Below, piece by piece: positions 54,745-64,000 of a stretch of DNA of 64,000 nt; the stretch's first letter is position 1; each line of letters begins with the position of its first letter. This DNA comes from Warburgia ugandensis (taxonomy: Eukaryota > Streptophyta > Magnoliopsida > Canellales > Canellaceae): assembly GCA_035236585.1 (NCBI GenBank), contig CP141134.1, positions 23,738,414 to 23,802,413 of the forward strand. Reading direction: 5' to 3'. The notes beneath the pieces are model-generated. The model did not search any database. It was not told the DNA's origin and was given only the letters and a program-made list of their open reading frames with translations. The translations under genes and the position numbers were made by a program.

Positions 54745-56746
54745 CCTTATAAGTGTTTAATTTTGCATAAAAACCACCCAATTAGTTACCCAAGTGTTAC
54801 AACTCACAAGCTTGATATTTTATAGGTCTGGAGGCTAATCCAAGATAAATATGTGACTAATCATATTTTTTAGGATTTAATTAGAGGTTTTTACTTTTTA
54901 TAGGAAGTGAGATGATGATCCGACGGTCGACATCGATCAAGATCAAGATGAAAATGGAAGATTATGATCAAAAGATTAGGTCCAAGACTAAAGATCATCA
55001 ATCCAACATGAGATCAAGGTCAAGATAAGGTAAATGATTCAATTAAAGGAGCCAAAGGTGGTCAAAGTGGACCCATAAAACAAACCATGCATTTCCACTA
55101 CCTTTGCGTGGGAGCCATTCAAGCCACTCAAGCTAAGGAATTGAGCTATGAAGATAAGCTCAAAGAGCCATCTAAGCCAGCCATGAAGCTTAGCAAATGA
55201 AGCCCTTAAAGTTACCCATCAAAGCCACATTAGCTAAGCTAAATGAACGGCCATGATTGGTAGAAAATCAAGAGGATTATCCACGGGATTCTAAGGGATA
55301 TTTTGATGAGAATTAAGAAAAAATTCATTTGAATAAGTTGGCATGTGGACCAATAGGATGAGACCCTTCTATTTTCCATGTTTTTCCACTATTTTCCTAC
55401 TTTTATCTCTCTTTTCTACCTCATCCATCCACCAACCTTCCTTATTTGAAGAAGTTTTTAATGATTTTTTAAAGGCAGAGATGCCCCATCCTAAAAAAGT
55501 GGTGTCTCCCACCTACTTATCTTCCAAAAGGAAACCACCATCTTACCTTGTTTCCTCTTTTAAAATATTAACTTATCCACCCATCCTAGCCATCCAAATG
55601 ACTTGTTTTCATCCCCAACACACCTTATTCTTAGGCTATCCTAGATAATTTAGGAGAAAATTTATCAAAGACCCACAAAAACCTAAGGATGAGGACTTTT
55701 TCACTCTAAGGAAAATGACTCCTCCATCAGGAAGGAGACTCCTACTCCCTCCTCTTCTCTCTTTTGCATTGGATTTTTATCTCCTTTGGGTGGCTGCTAC
55801 TCTTTACTAGGGTGTGTTGCATCTCCTCAAGTGTTCCACGCCTGGTCTTTAGGGTGTTTGATTGACCTTTCAAAGGTGGGTTAATCTCTCTTTACTTCTT
55901 CTCTTATTTGATCTTAGTTACCTTTATGTTAGTTAATGAAATGCAATTCCTTTGTTTCTCTTTGCCTAAAGACTAAGATCCAAGGTTAATTTTTGCCTTG
56001 AAGTGATAGGCAAGGGAAGTCACCTTGAATCTAATCTTTCCATTTATTTTCCAGTGTCTTTTAATTATCTTTTAGTTTCCTTGAACTCTAGCATTGTTTC
56101 CTTGTTTTGTTTTGAGTTTTGCCTACTTATTCCATTAGAATTGCCCTTAAGTCTCAAGCTTGTTGGAGGAGGAATCATCATTAAGATATGGTTTTAAATT
56201 TAATTTGGGAGTAACCATGGTGCATACTCACCAAAAGAGGAATGCACCATTCATGTAACATTTGTATGCAATACTTTTTGATGATTAATAGAATACTTTT
56301 TAGTTGATGAATGAACATGATTCTTCTTATTTGTTTGATTTGTGTTTAATGGTATAAAAAGTAAGTTCATACTTTGTTCTCAAACAAGTCAACCAAAATG
56401 AATTGAAACCATGCATCCCAGCCAATGGTGGAATGCATAGTTTTGAAGGCCTTTAAGCTTGACATTGACTAATCTTGTTAATGTGCTACCAATTGTAAAT
56501 CATTGGTTTTAATTGTTCATTATAATAAGCATCAAGTTTCTTCTCCAAGTCATATTGAAACCATATTTGCTGCCCATAAGTGGTGTGTGTGGTTTTGATT
56601 GATTTGGAGGATTGAAATCCAAGTGGTGGCATTCATTCATGTTAGGAAAAATAGTTAGTTAGGTTGATCTTGTTTAGTTTGTTAGCTTGTTGTTAGTTAT
56701 TAAAGTTCATTATCTTAATTTCCATTGCATTCTTTAGAATTTGCAT

Positions 56747-56762
56747 GATTAGGAAATTAGTT
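56747..56762 (+). repeat. target-site duplication of LINE H, left copy
   Basis: GATTAGGAAATTAGTT, identical to 60199-60214. Two further bases upstream (AT) also agree but merge with the LINE tail on the right side. Confidence 0.93.
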
Positions 56763-56812
56763 AACTCCGCCAATGCTGGTCCCAAGCCCGAACAAAAAAG
56801 GAGGAGGGTTTT

Positions 56813-57087
56813 GCGTCAGGTGCCAGTCAGCAAGGGGGAAGTTGAAGATGATTCTGTTATTTCTTTCTTACAAATGAATATGCATTTGTATATTGGTTTG
56901 TGAGGAAGAAATGAAAATCATCTCCAGCTCCTTAAAATACGGCCACCCTTGCGTCAGGTTGCCAACTGGCAAGGGTTTAGCTGAAGATGATTTTTGTTAT
57001 TTCTTTTATGCTTGCAAATGAATATGCATTTGTATATTAGTTTGTAAGGAAGAAATGAAAATCATCTTCAGCTTTTTAAAACTACGG
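56813..57087 (+). repeat. duplicated 138-bp segment with hairpins in the LINE H leader
   Basis: Two tandem units (56813-56950 and 56951-57087) each start GCGTCAGG. Each contains a foldback: in unit two, 56979-57073 begins AGCTGAAGATGATTTT and ends with its exact reverse complement; in unit one, 56840-56929 the arms have two or three mismatches. LINE G has no counterpart. Confidence 0.88.
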
Positions 57088-57130
57088 CAACCCAAACATG
57101 ACATGAATCGAAAATAGACATTCCCTCAAG

Positions 57131-57340
57131 CTAGGGCGTTCCCCATAAGCGATGTATTGCATCGGATCCTAGGTGCGGTGAAAAATAGGCAAGGGTTGCT
57201 AGGACATTCTCCCAGAAGCGACACGCTATATCGGATCTTGGGTGTAGTAAAAAGTGGGCAAGGGCTGCTAGAGCGTCCCCTCGGAAGCGACGCGCTGCAT
57301 CAAAACCCAGGTGTAGTGAAAAGTGGACATGGGTTCATAC
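57131..57340 (+). repeat. 69-bp tandem repeat at the amino end of the LINE H frame
   Basis: Units begin CTAGGGCGTT (57131), CTAGGACATT (57199) and CTAGAGCGTC (57268). In frame they give related 23-residue blocks containing RILGAVKNRQGLLGHSPRSD, RILGVVKSGQGLLERPLGSD and QNPGVVKSGHGF. LINE G carries degenerate copies at 8270-8490. Confidence 0.85.
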
Positions 57341-60174
57341 CATGGAGGTTGAGAAAGGCTGTAATAAATAGGGTATCTCCAGAACATAAGATTTGCATCT
57401 CTACATGGAATATAGGGACATTGACAGGTAAGAGTTTGGAGTTAGTAGATGCAATGAAACGTAGGAGAGTCAACATCACTTGTATCCAAGAAACCAAGTG
57501 GAAAGGGGCTAAAGCTAGAGAAATAGATGGGTATAAATTATGGTATGTAGGAAAGGAAAATAACAAAAATGGCATAGGAATAATAGTGGATAGAATTATA
57601 ATAATAATAATAATTGTTCTAGGAGAGCAGATTATAAATGTTATAAGTGCATATGCACCATGAGTAGGGTTACAAGATATAATCAAGAGACAGTTCTGGG
57701 AAGATATGGAGGGAGTCATACAAGAAATTCCCAACACTGAGGGGATATTTATAGGAGCAGACTTAAATGGCCATGTAGGAAAAGATAAGGAAGGATATGA
57801 TAGAATACACGGAGGGTATGGTATAGGTGAACGAAATGAGATGGGGGAGAATATCCTCAATTTTTCTTTGTCATATAACCTGTCCATTGCAAATACACTC
57901 TTTAAGAAGAGGTATGAACACTTAATAACCTTTAAAAGTGGACTTCATAGACTTTTTTCTACTTAAGAATAATGAACGATCTATATGCAAGGATTGTAAG
58001 GTGATACCTGGTGAGAGTTTAACCTCACAACATAGGTTAATGGTTATGGATATCCATATTAAAAGATGGAGTAAAAGAACTGAACTTAGCACATCCAAAA
58101 ACTAAGTGGTGGAACTTAAAAGGAGAGAAAATAACCTCATTCAAAAATAAGTTGATGGTAGAAGGAAATTGGAACTATGAAACTGAAGTAAATACCATGT
58201 GGACTAATATGGCTGAGTCCATTAAGAAAGTGGCAAAAGATGTCTTAGGAGTATCTAAAGGTAAAAGGCTATTAGCAAAGGAAACATGGTGGTGGAGTGA
58301 AACAGTGCAAAAAGTTATTAAAGAAAAATGGATGTGTTTTAAAGCTTGGCAGAAGATTAGAAATAATGAAAACTATGAACAATATAAGAATGCTAAAAAC
58401 GCTGCTAAGAGAATAGTAAGTGAGGCTAAACTTAAAACATATGATGAGCTCTATAATAAATTAGGAATAAGAGAAGGTGAGAAAGATGTGCTTAAACTTG
58501 CAAAAGTAAGAGAACAGAAGGGTAAGGACTTAGATCATGTTAGGTGTATTAGAAGCGATGATCAAAGGGTATTAGTCAAAGAAGATGAGATCAAACAAAG
58601 GTGGGAAACATGCTTTCAAAAATTATTAAATGACAATGGCTCTGAGAATATAGGAATTGAAAATAATATAAATCTAAATAACAATGGATATTATATATAT
58701 GAAAGTAGGATTAGAATACATGAAGTGAAAGAGGCCTTGAAAAAGATGAAATCAAGAAAGGCCATGGGGCCTGATGGTGTACCAATAGAGGTTTGGAAGC
58801 ATATGGGAGATATTGGGGTAGTTTGGTTGACCAAGTTGTTTAACAAGATTATAAAATCAAAGAAAATGCCTGATGAGTGGAGGAAAATCTCTATTGTACC
58901 AATCTATAAGAATAAAGGTGACATTCAGAGCTGCACTAATTATCGAGGGATCAAACTTATGAGCCACACCATGAAACTTTTTGAAAGAGTGATTGAGAAG
59001 AGGCTACGACATGAAACAAGTGTATGGAAGAATTAGTTTGGTTTCATGCCTGGGAGGTCTACCATGGATGTTATTTTCTTGCTAAGGCAATTGGTAGAGA
59101 AATATAGGGAGAGGAGGAAAGACCTATATATGGTCTTTATCGATTCAGAGAAAACTTATGATAGAGTCCCTAGAGAGTTAATATGGAGAGTGTTGGGTAG
59201 TAAGGGGGTTTCTCGGGGGCATATAGACATAATTAAAGATATGTATGAGGGAGCGGTAACAAACATTAAGACCACTAGTGGCATGACTGGTGATTTTCTT
59301 GTCACTGTAGGATTGCACCAAGGATCGGCATTGAGTCCATACCTCTTCACATTAGTTATGGATGAGTTAACAAAACATTTACACGAGGAGTTCCCCTGGT
59401 GCATGCTATTTGCAGATGATATAGTCTTACTTGATGAGACAAGGGAGGATGTAAACATAAAGCTAGAGTTATGGAGAGAAGCATTAGAATCTGAAGGATT
59501 TAAAATTAGCCAAACTAAGACAGAATATACAGAATGTAATTTTAGCAAGGAGAGTAGGAGTGGAACACTGGTCAAGATTGATAACCAAGAAGTCCTCGTG
59601 AAAGACCTCTTTTGGTACTTAGGATCATTGATCCATGAGTGGAGAGATTGAGAAGGAGGTTACCAAGAGAATCCAAGAGGGTCGGAGCAAATGGAGATGT
59701 GCACCTGGAGTTTTATGTGATCGACGGGTGCCACTCAAACTAAAAGAAAATTTCTATAGGATGGTTATAAGGCCATCCATGCTCTATGGATCAGAGTGTT
59801 GGCCAGTTAAGGAACATGATACTCATAGGATGAGCATCGCATAAATGAGGATGTTGAGATGGATGAGTGGTAAGACAAGAAAGGACAGAATTAGAAATGA
59901 AAATATTAGAGAAAATTTAGGGGTAGCACTAATAGGTAATAAGATGAGGGGGATTAGACTTAGATGGTTTGGACATGTCCAAAGGAGACCAACAATGGCA
60001 CCAGTTAGAAGGAGTGAGGCAATACAAGTGGAAGGTTCTAAAAGGGCAAGGGGAAGTCCCAAAAGAACGTGGATAGAAGTGGTCAGGAAAGATTTAAAAA
60101 CTTTGGGACTAAATAAAACCATGGTATTTAATAGAGTGGAATGGAGAAATACGATTCATGTGACTGACCCCTAA
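57157..60174 (+). pseudogene. endonuclease-reverse transcriptase of LINE H, several stops and frameshifts
   Basis: The protein would nick the target and copy LINE RNA. Endonuclease: STWNIGTLTGKSLELVDAMK, CIQETKWKG (catalytic Glu), FIGADLNGHVG and SQHRLMVMD (catalytic His). Reverse transcriptase: NYRGIKLMSHTMKLFERVIE, FGFMPGRSTMDV, GLHQGSALSPYLFTLVMDEL and LFADDIVLLD (FADD catalytic site). C-terminus: MLRWMSGKTRKDRI, RWFGHVQRRP and WRNTIHVTDP. Breaks: stops at 57661 (TGA), 59034 (TAG) and 59842 (TAA), and frame shifts near 57950, 58075 and 59637. All catalytic motifs remain visible, so decay is moderate, but it cannot make a full protein. Confidence 0.93.
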
Positions 60175-60198
60175 TTGGGATAAGGTCTTGATGATGAT

Positions 60199-60214
60199 GA
60201 TTAGGAAATTAGTT
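60199..60214 (+). repeat. target-site duplication of LINE H, right copy
   Basis: Identical 16 bases to 56747-56762, directly after the GATGATGAT tail. Confidence 0.93.
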
Positions 60215-60601
60215 GCTTAGTTCTTGTTTCCTTATGTTAAGCTACTTAATTTCATGCTTAGGAAAGTCGTAAGAATTGCATTTTTGAAGAGTTCAATTTA
60301 GGAAAGTCAATAATTTAGAAATTTCTTAATTTAGGAAAGTGTTATTTTTAAAAAATTTGTTCTATAAATGTTTTTAATTTTTGTATATTTCTAGTTTTTG
60401 CATAAATTCTATGTTCATGTGCTAATTTCCATTCTCAATTTAGGTTATGGATCTCTTAAATTTTGGCTAGGTTAGATGGTTTAAAGTAGGGACCCCTAAC
60501 ATTACAATCATTTGATTCTTCGTGGGATCGACTTCATTAGCTTGCTATATTACAACTGATTTGTGTGCATGCAAGTTAACTTAAAAATCATAATAAGTTT
60601 T

Positions 60602-60619
60602 TGGCACTGTTGTTGGGGA
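60602..60619 (+). other. primer-binding site, tRNA-Asp type (element E)
   Basis: TGGCACTGTTGTTGGGGA differs from the tRNA-Asp complement TGGCGCCGTTGCCGGGGA at four positions, all C-to-T or G-to-A. It follows the LTR end directly. Confidence 0.8.
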
Positions 60620-60820
60620 GTCGCAACGTTATGTGTAGTGGCCATACCTTAGATTACTTTCCTCTAGTCTAGGTTTAGGCTGCATTAATTTAAGGTTTTG
60701 CATTATTTATGCATTTATTTGCTATTTTCTAATATTGACCAATTTCTTTGATTTTTGTGCATGTGAAATCAGCAAATGAGCGGTGGTGATCCTATGGGCC
60801 ATGACTTCATCAACATAGAT
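60620..60820 (+). other. leader of element E, first part
   Basis: Non-coding sequence between the primer site and the solo LTR insertion. It continues at 63211. Confidence 0.7.
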
Positions 60821-63205
60821 GTTGTTGTTTTAAATAAAACTCACAAGCGTACGAATCGTTTGTAATATAGTATGCTAGTAAGGTCAATCCCACAAGGAGT
60901 TGAGCTAATGTGATGTTAGTGGTCCCTACTTTAAACTATCTAACCTAGACAAATTTATGTGATTTTTTTTTTAAATTAAGAATTGAAATTAACACATGAA
61001 AGTGGAAACTAAGTAAAAACAAGAAACATGCTAAATTGAAAACTTTCCTAAAACTAGCACTTTCTAAAATTAAAACCTTTTTACATTAAAAAATTCTAAT
61101 TTTATGACTTTTCTAATTAAAAATTTCCTAAAATGCAACTTATCAACTTTCCTAAACATGATATTAACAACTAATTTAAGGGAAACATGCTTTAACAAGC
61201 TACTTTCCTAATCATGCAAAACTAAGAAACTAAGCAACCAAATCAACTATTTTAACATGTATGACAAATTTGATTACTTTCCAAACTAATTAAAATGCAA
61301 ACTAATGGAATCTAATTTATAACCAAATAAGAGAAATAAAGGAAAAGTTATCACTAACAACCAATGAAAGGAAAATTATCCAAACAACACACATGTAACC
61401 ATGAAATGATATACAAGATTCATTGGATAGGAGTGGATTTAATCAACTTCTTTAAAAACCTAAGAGCATGCAATCTATTTCTAACATTAACTAAGCTATC
61501 TAAAAATCTAATTAGGCTTTTGAAAAATCAAGTGAACATAATTGTAAGGTGCTGAAAATTAACATACACTATTCATGCAAAGAAATTCCAGTAGTAAGGT
61601 AATTGAAATATTCAATGTCTAGAATATGTAAAATATCAAATTAATCACTTCTAATGCAATCAAACATTCAATAACAAATATAATTTACTGCTGGACAAAA
61701 ACATGCATTGAAATTTCCAACTAACTTCATTAAATCAATTCAAAAGTTCATCAACATAATACTCTATACATGTATTCCAAATCTGAAACTTAAATGCTAT
61801 TACAAAGATGTCCACTTAATCTATATCACTCCTTAATTACAAGCCAAATTCTTCTTCAATTGTTCCAACATTCACTCATGAGTAAGTATGCTTGAAATCA
61901 TGGGAAAACCTTATGTAAAACTAAGGTAACAACCAATGGAACTTAAGCAATCAAAGCTGGAAAACCAAAAGGGCTGAAAGAAAATAAAGATACAATAAAA
62001 GATAAAGAACAAAACTAGATTCAAGAAGACCTTGGCTGTCACTCCAAGGGAAAACCAGCCTTGAATCTTAGCTTAAAAGCAAGGAAGAACAAGAAAAACT
62101 AACATGAAAAGAAGTAAATTCCATAAAAGAGAGCAAGGAGGCTAACCAACCTTTATAAGTATTCTCCTATTTTTCCTAAGGTAACCTAACACTAAGGTGT
62201 TGTATGGGTGTCAAATTGGCTAGGATGGGGGAAAAGGGTAGACATGAAATAGGAAAGTGAGAAAGGGGTGGAGTAGGTGGGAGATGCCACCTTTTTAGGA
62301 AGGGGTGTCTCCCACCTTCCAAAGTCGTTGAATGCTTTAGGCAATAAGAAAGTGGGTGAGGATTGGTTAGGAAAGAGGTGGAGGGTATTAGATGGAGAAA
62401 TTTGGTTGGTTGGGAAGTTTCCTAAGAAGTAGAATGGGATAGAGTTTTAGAAATTCGTAGTGCATCTTAAGCGTGAGGTGAAAATTAAGGAAAAAGTGAG
62501 AAAAACACTAAAAATTGAATGCTCTTATCCCATTAGTCCACATGCCATCTTATTCTAATAGATTTTCCCTGTATCATCTTCAAATTATCTCATGGATAAC
62601 TCTCTTGAATCTATTCCAATCCTAGCCTTCCATTTAGCTTAGCTTGATGGCTTAGATGGCCAACGTTGAAAGCTCCAAGGGCTAAGCTTCATAGTTCGCT
62701 TAGGAAGCTTCCTTGGGTTGTCTTTTTGGATTCAACACTTGGCTTGAGTGGCTTGAATGGTTTTTCTTGAATTCCTTAGCTTTCCACCTTGAATTTCTTG
62801 AATGGTGGGAATGCATGGGTTACAGAATGGGCCCACTTTGGCCATCTTTAGCTCCTTTAATCACATCCATTATTGGCCCATAAGATGATCTTGGCTTTTG
62901 GTTTATGTTAAAGTGATGATTTCAAGGCTTGATCTTCAATTTCATCCCTATCGATCTTGGCCATCAGATTACCATCTTACTTCCTACAAAAAATATAAAA
63001 TCCTAATTAAATAATAAAAAGTTATAGTTAATCACATACTTACCTTGGACTACCTTTTGGACCTACAAAATAACATACTTTTGGGTTATTAGGTAAAAAA
63101 TGCATGTGTTATGAATTTTGGTCTAAAAACCTAATTTACCCCTATAAGTTGTAACACATGGGTAACTAATTGGGTAGGTTTTATGAAAAATTAAACACTT
63201 ATTAA
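60821..63205 (-). repeat. solo LTR, family beta, inserted in the leader of element E
   Basis: Flanked by TAGAT at 60816-60820 and 63206-63210 (the preceding A also agrees). Length is 2385 bp, and it is related in reverse complement to the LTR of element E. On its own strand it starts TTAATAAGTG and ends AACAACAAC, so the terminal bases have drifted from TG...CA or the duplication is offset by one or two bases. It has no internal retroelement sequence. Confidence 0.82.
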
Positions 63206-63210
63206 TAGAT

Positions 63211-64000
63211 TACAACTGTATTGCTTTTCTATATTAGGATTTGAGTGAAACTGGTTGTGAGGCCCATTGTAATTTTAATTTTAATTTTATGTAATTTTTA
63301 AATAGGTTATAATAATACAAGGCAAGTATGGGATATGGTGGCTCACACTTGATCATCATCAAACCCCTCACTGTGAGCAATTTTCACCCAAATTTTTAAT
63401 TTTTAGGATAAATTGCATTTGGTGTATTTTTGCATTTGGATGGTAGTATAATTCATATATATTAGGGTCATACATTTTTAATTGTTGCATAATACTTAGG
63501 ATTATTACATTAATTCAAGAACCTATTTAACAAAGGTTAGCCTAAGTTCAGTTATAACCAAAGCATAGGCTGTATGGTTAAAGTGTCCCTTTTGTTAAAG
63601 AGCCTGACCCTTTGTTAAGCAACATATAGGTAAGCATTAGTTTGCTTTTGTTTTGCATTGCATATTTACAGCTTTATTGTGGAACAAAAATAATGCTAGT
63701 AAGGGCCCCATAGTAATCCTTATAAGATAAGGATTAGATTTCATCACCAATTCCTTGGCCTACATAGGAATCAATCAACATCCTTCTATGTTGAGATCCT
63801 AACCCTTGAACTCTAATTTTTGGGGTATCGAGTTCTTAGGACCCTTTTAGAAGGACACCATCTATTGTCACTATAGTGGCTTTTGAGTGTTGTGGTTATA
63901 ATGGGGGTCTTAAAATCCAAGTGATTTTCTCATACCTTCCATTGACGTTAGTTTTGGTCTAAACAGCTCCTAACATGAGGATTGTATTAACCACTTTCGA
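63211..64000 (+). other. leader of element E, second part
   Basis: Matches the element F leader in inverse orientation over several blocks, including the last 60 bases of the window. No reading frame. gag would be expected within the next one to two kb to the right. Confidence 0.75.

Larger units (their letters stand above)
56763..60198 (+). mobile_element. RTE-clade LINE H, complete but mutated
   Basis: Length is 3436 bp, with the 5' start AACTCCGCCAATGCTGGTCCC and 3' end TTGGGATAAGGTCTTGATGATGATG, the short-repeat tail of plant RTE elements, and perfect target duplications on both sides. One former open reading frame encodes an apurinic-type endonuclease followed by reverse transcriptase. 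The 5' leader has two hairpin-bearing 138-bp repeats and a 69-bp repeat in frame with the protein start. Insertion interrupts the LTR of element E. Confidence 0.92.
54745..60600 (+). repeat. 5' LTR of element E (family beta), interrupted by LINE H
   Basis: Matches the reverse complement of 60821-63205 at both ends: start 'aagtgtttaatttt' followed by 'acccaattagttaccca'; end 'ctaggttagat-gtttaaagtaggga' and 'tatattacaa'. LINE H fills 56763-60198 with a 16-bp target duplication. Open frames at 55343 and 56003 in the LTR are not gene-like. Confidence 0.8.
54745..64000 (+). mobile_element. Athila/Tat-like LTR retrotransposon E, 5' part, truncated by window edge
   Basis: Order on the plus strand: 5' LTR (54745-60600, interrupted by LINE H), primer-binding site (60602-60619), leader (60620-60820, then 63211-64000). 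A solo LTR in the opposite direction (60821-63205) splits the leader. The leader matches that of element F. Coding regions would start beyond the right edge. Without LINE H the LTR is about 2.4 kb, the same as the solo LTR at 60.8 kb to which it is related. Confidence 0.8.

Noticed and set aside
57300-57887. 195-codon minus-strand open frame
   Set aside because: It is antisense to the endonuclease domain of LINE H.

Overview
The window is nuclear DNA of a flowering plant. The evidence is a four-exon GH28 polygalacturonase with GT-AG introns, plant-type Athila/Tat-like Ty3 LTR retrotransposons, RTE-clade LINEs with a plant-type 3' end, En/Spm (CACTA) transposons carrying TNP2 and Transposase_24-type genes, a Mutator fragment and Au-type SINE pieces. 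I cannot name the species from sequence alone. The only gene that looks intact is the polygalacturonase at 21.3-23.65 kb on the minus strand. Most of the rest is old, broken and nested mobile DNA.

Layout, left to right. 1-5969: the 5' half of an Athila/Tat-like element F on the minus strand (pol and protease fragments, gag, leader, primer-binding site, 5' LTR), running off the left edge. F sits inside the 3' end of an RTE LINE (G, about 5970-8600, minus). 8.96-9.19 and 19.52-19.95 kb: a roughly 210-bp tandem repeat split by a 10.3-kb CACTA copy A (about 9195-19520, minus). Copy A holds a Transposase_24-like gene, a MULE transposase fragment with an adjacent strong hairpin, and a TNP2 gene. 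19.95-29.67 kb: the least repetitive part, with the polygalacturonase gene, an Au-type SINE and sequence I could not assign. 29.67-34.84 kb: CACTA copy C (plus). About 34.84-47.10 kb: CACTA copy B (minus), split by two solo LTRs that each have a visible target duplication, plus long (GA)n tracts, an 80-bp minisatellite and a SINE 3' end. 47.15-48.75 kb: a small CACTA 5' remnant and unassigned sequence. 48.75-54.74 kb: sequence resembling long non-coding LTRs, with a 61-bp tandem repeat. 54.75-64.0 kb: a second Athila/Tat-like element E (plus). Its 5' LTR is interrupted by a complete but mutated RTE LINE (H, with target duplication), and its leader is interrupted by a minus-strand solo LTR (with target duplication). 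E continues off the right edge.

The insertions can be partly ordered: LINE G is older than F; CACTA B is older than the two solo LTRs; LTR E is older than LINE H, and E is older than the solo LTR in its leader. No mobile gene here keeps an uninterrupted frame, so none looks autonomous. I found no clear new enzyme system. The most unusual signals are the duplicated hairpin in the LINE H leader, an in-frame 23-residue repeat at the LINE's amino end, dinucleotide expansions at the same intron position in two CACTA copies, and the arrangement of CACTA subterminal arrays.
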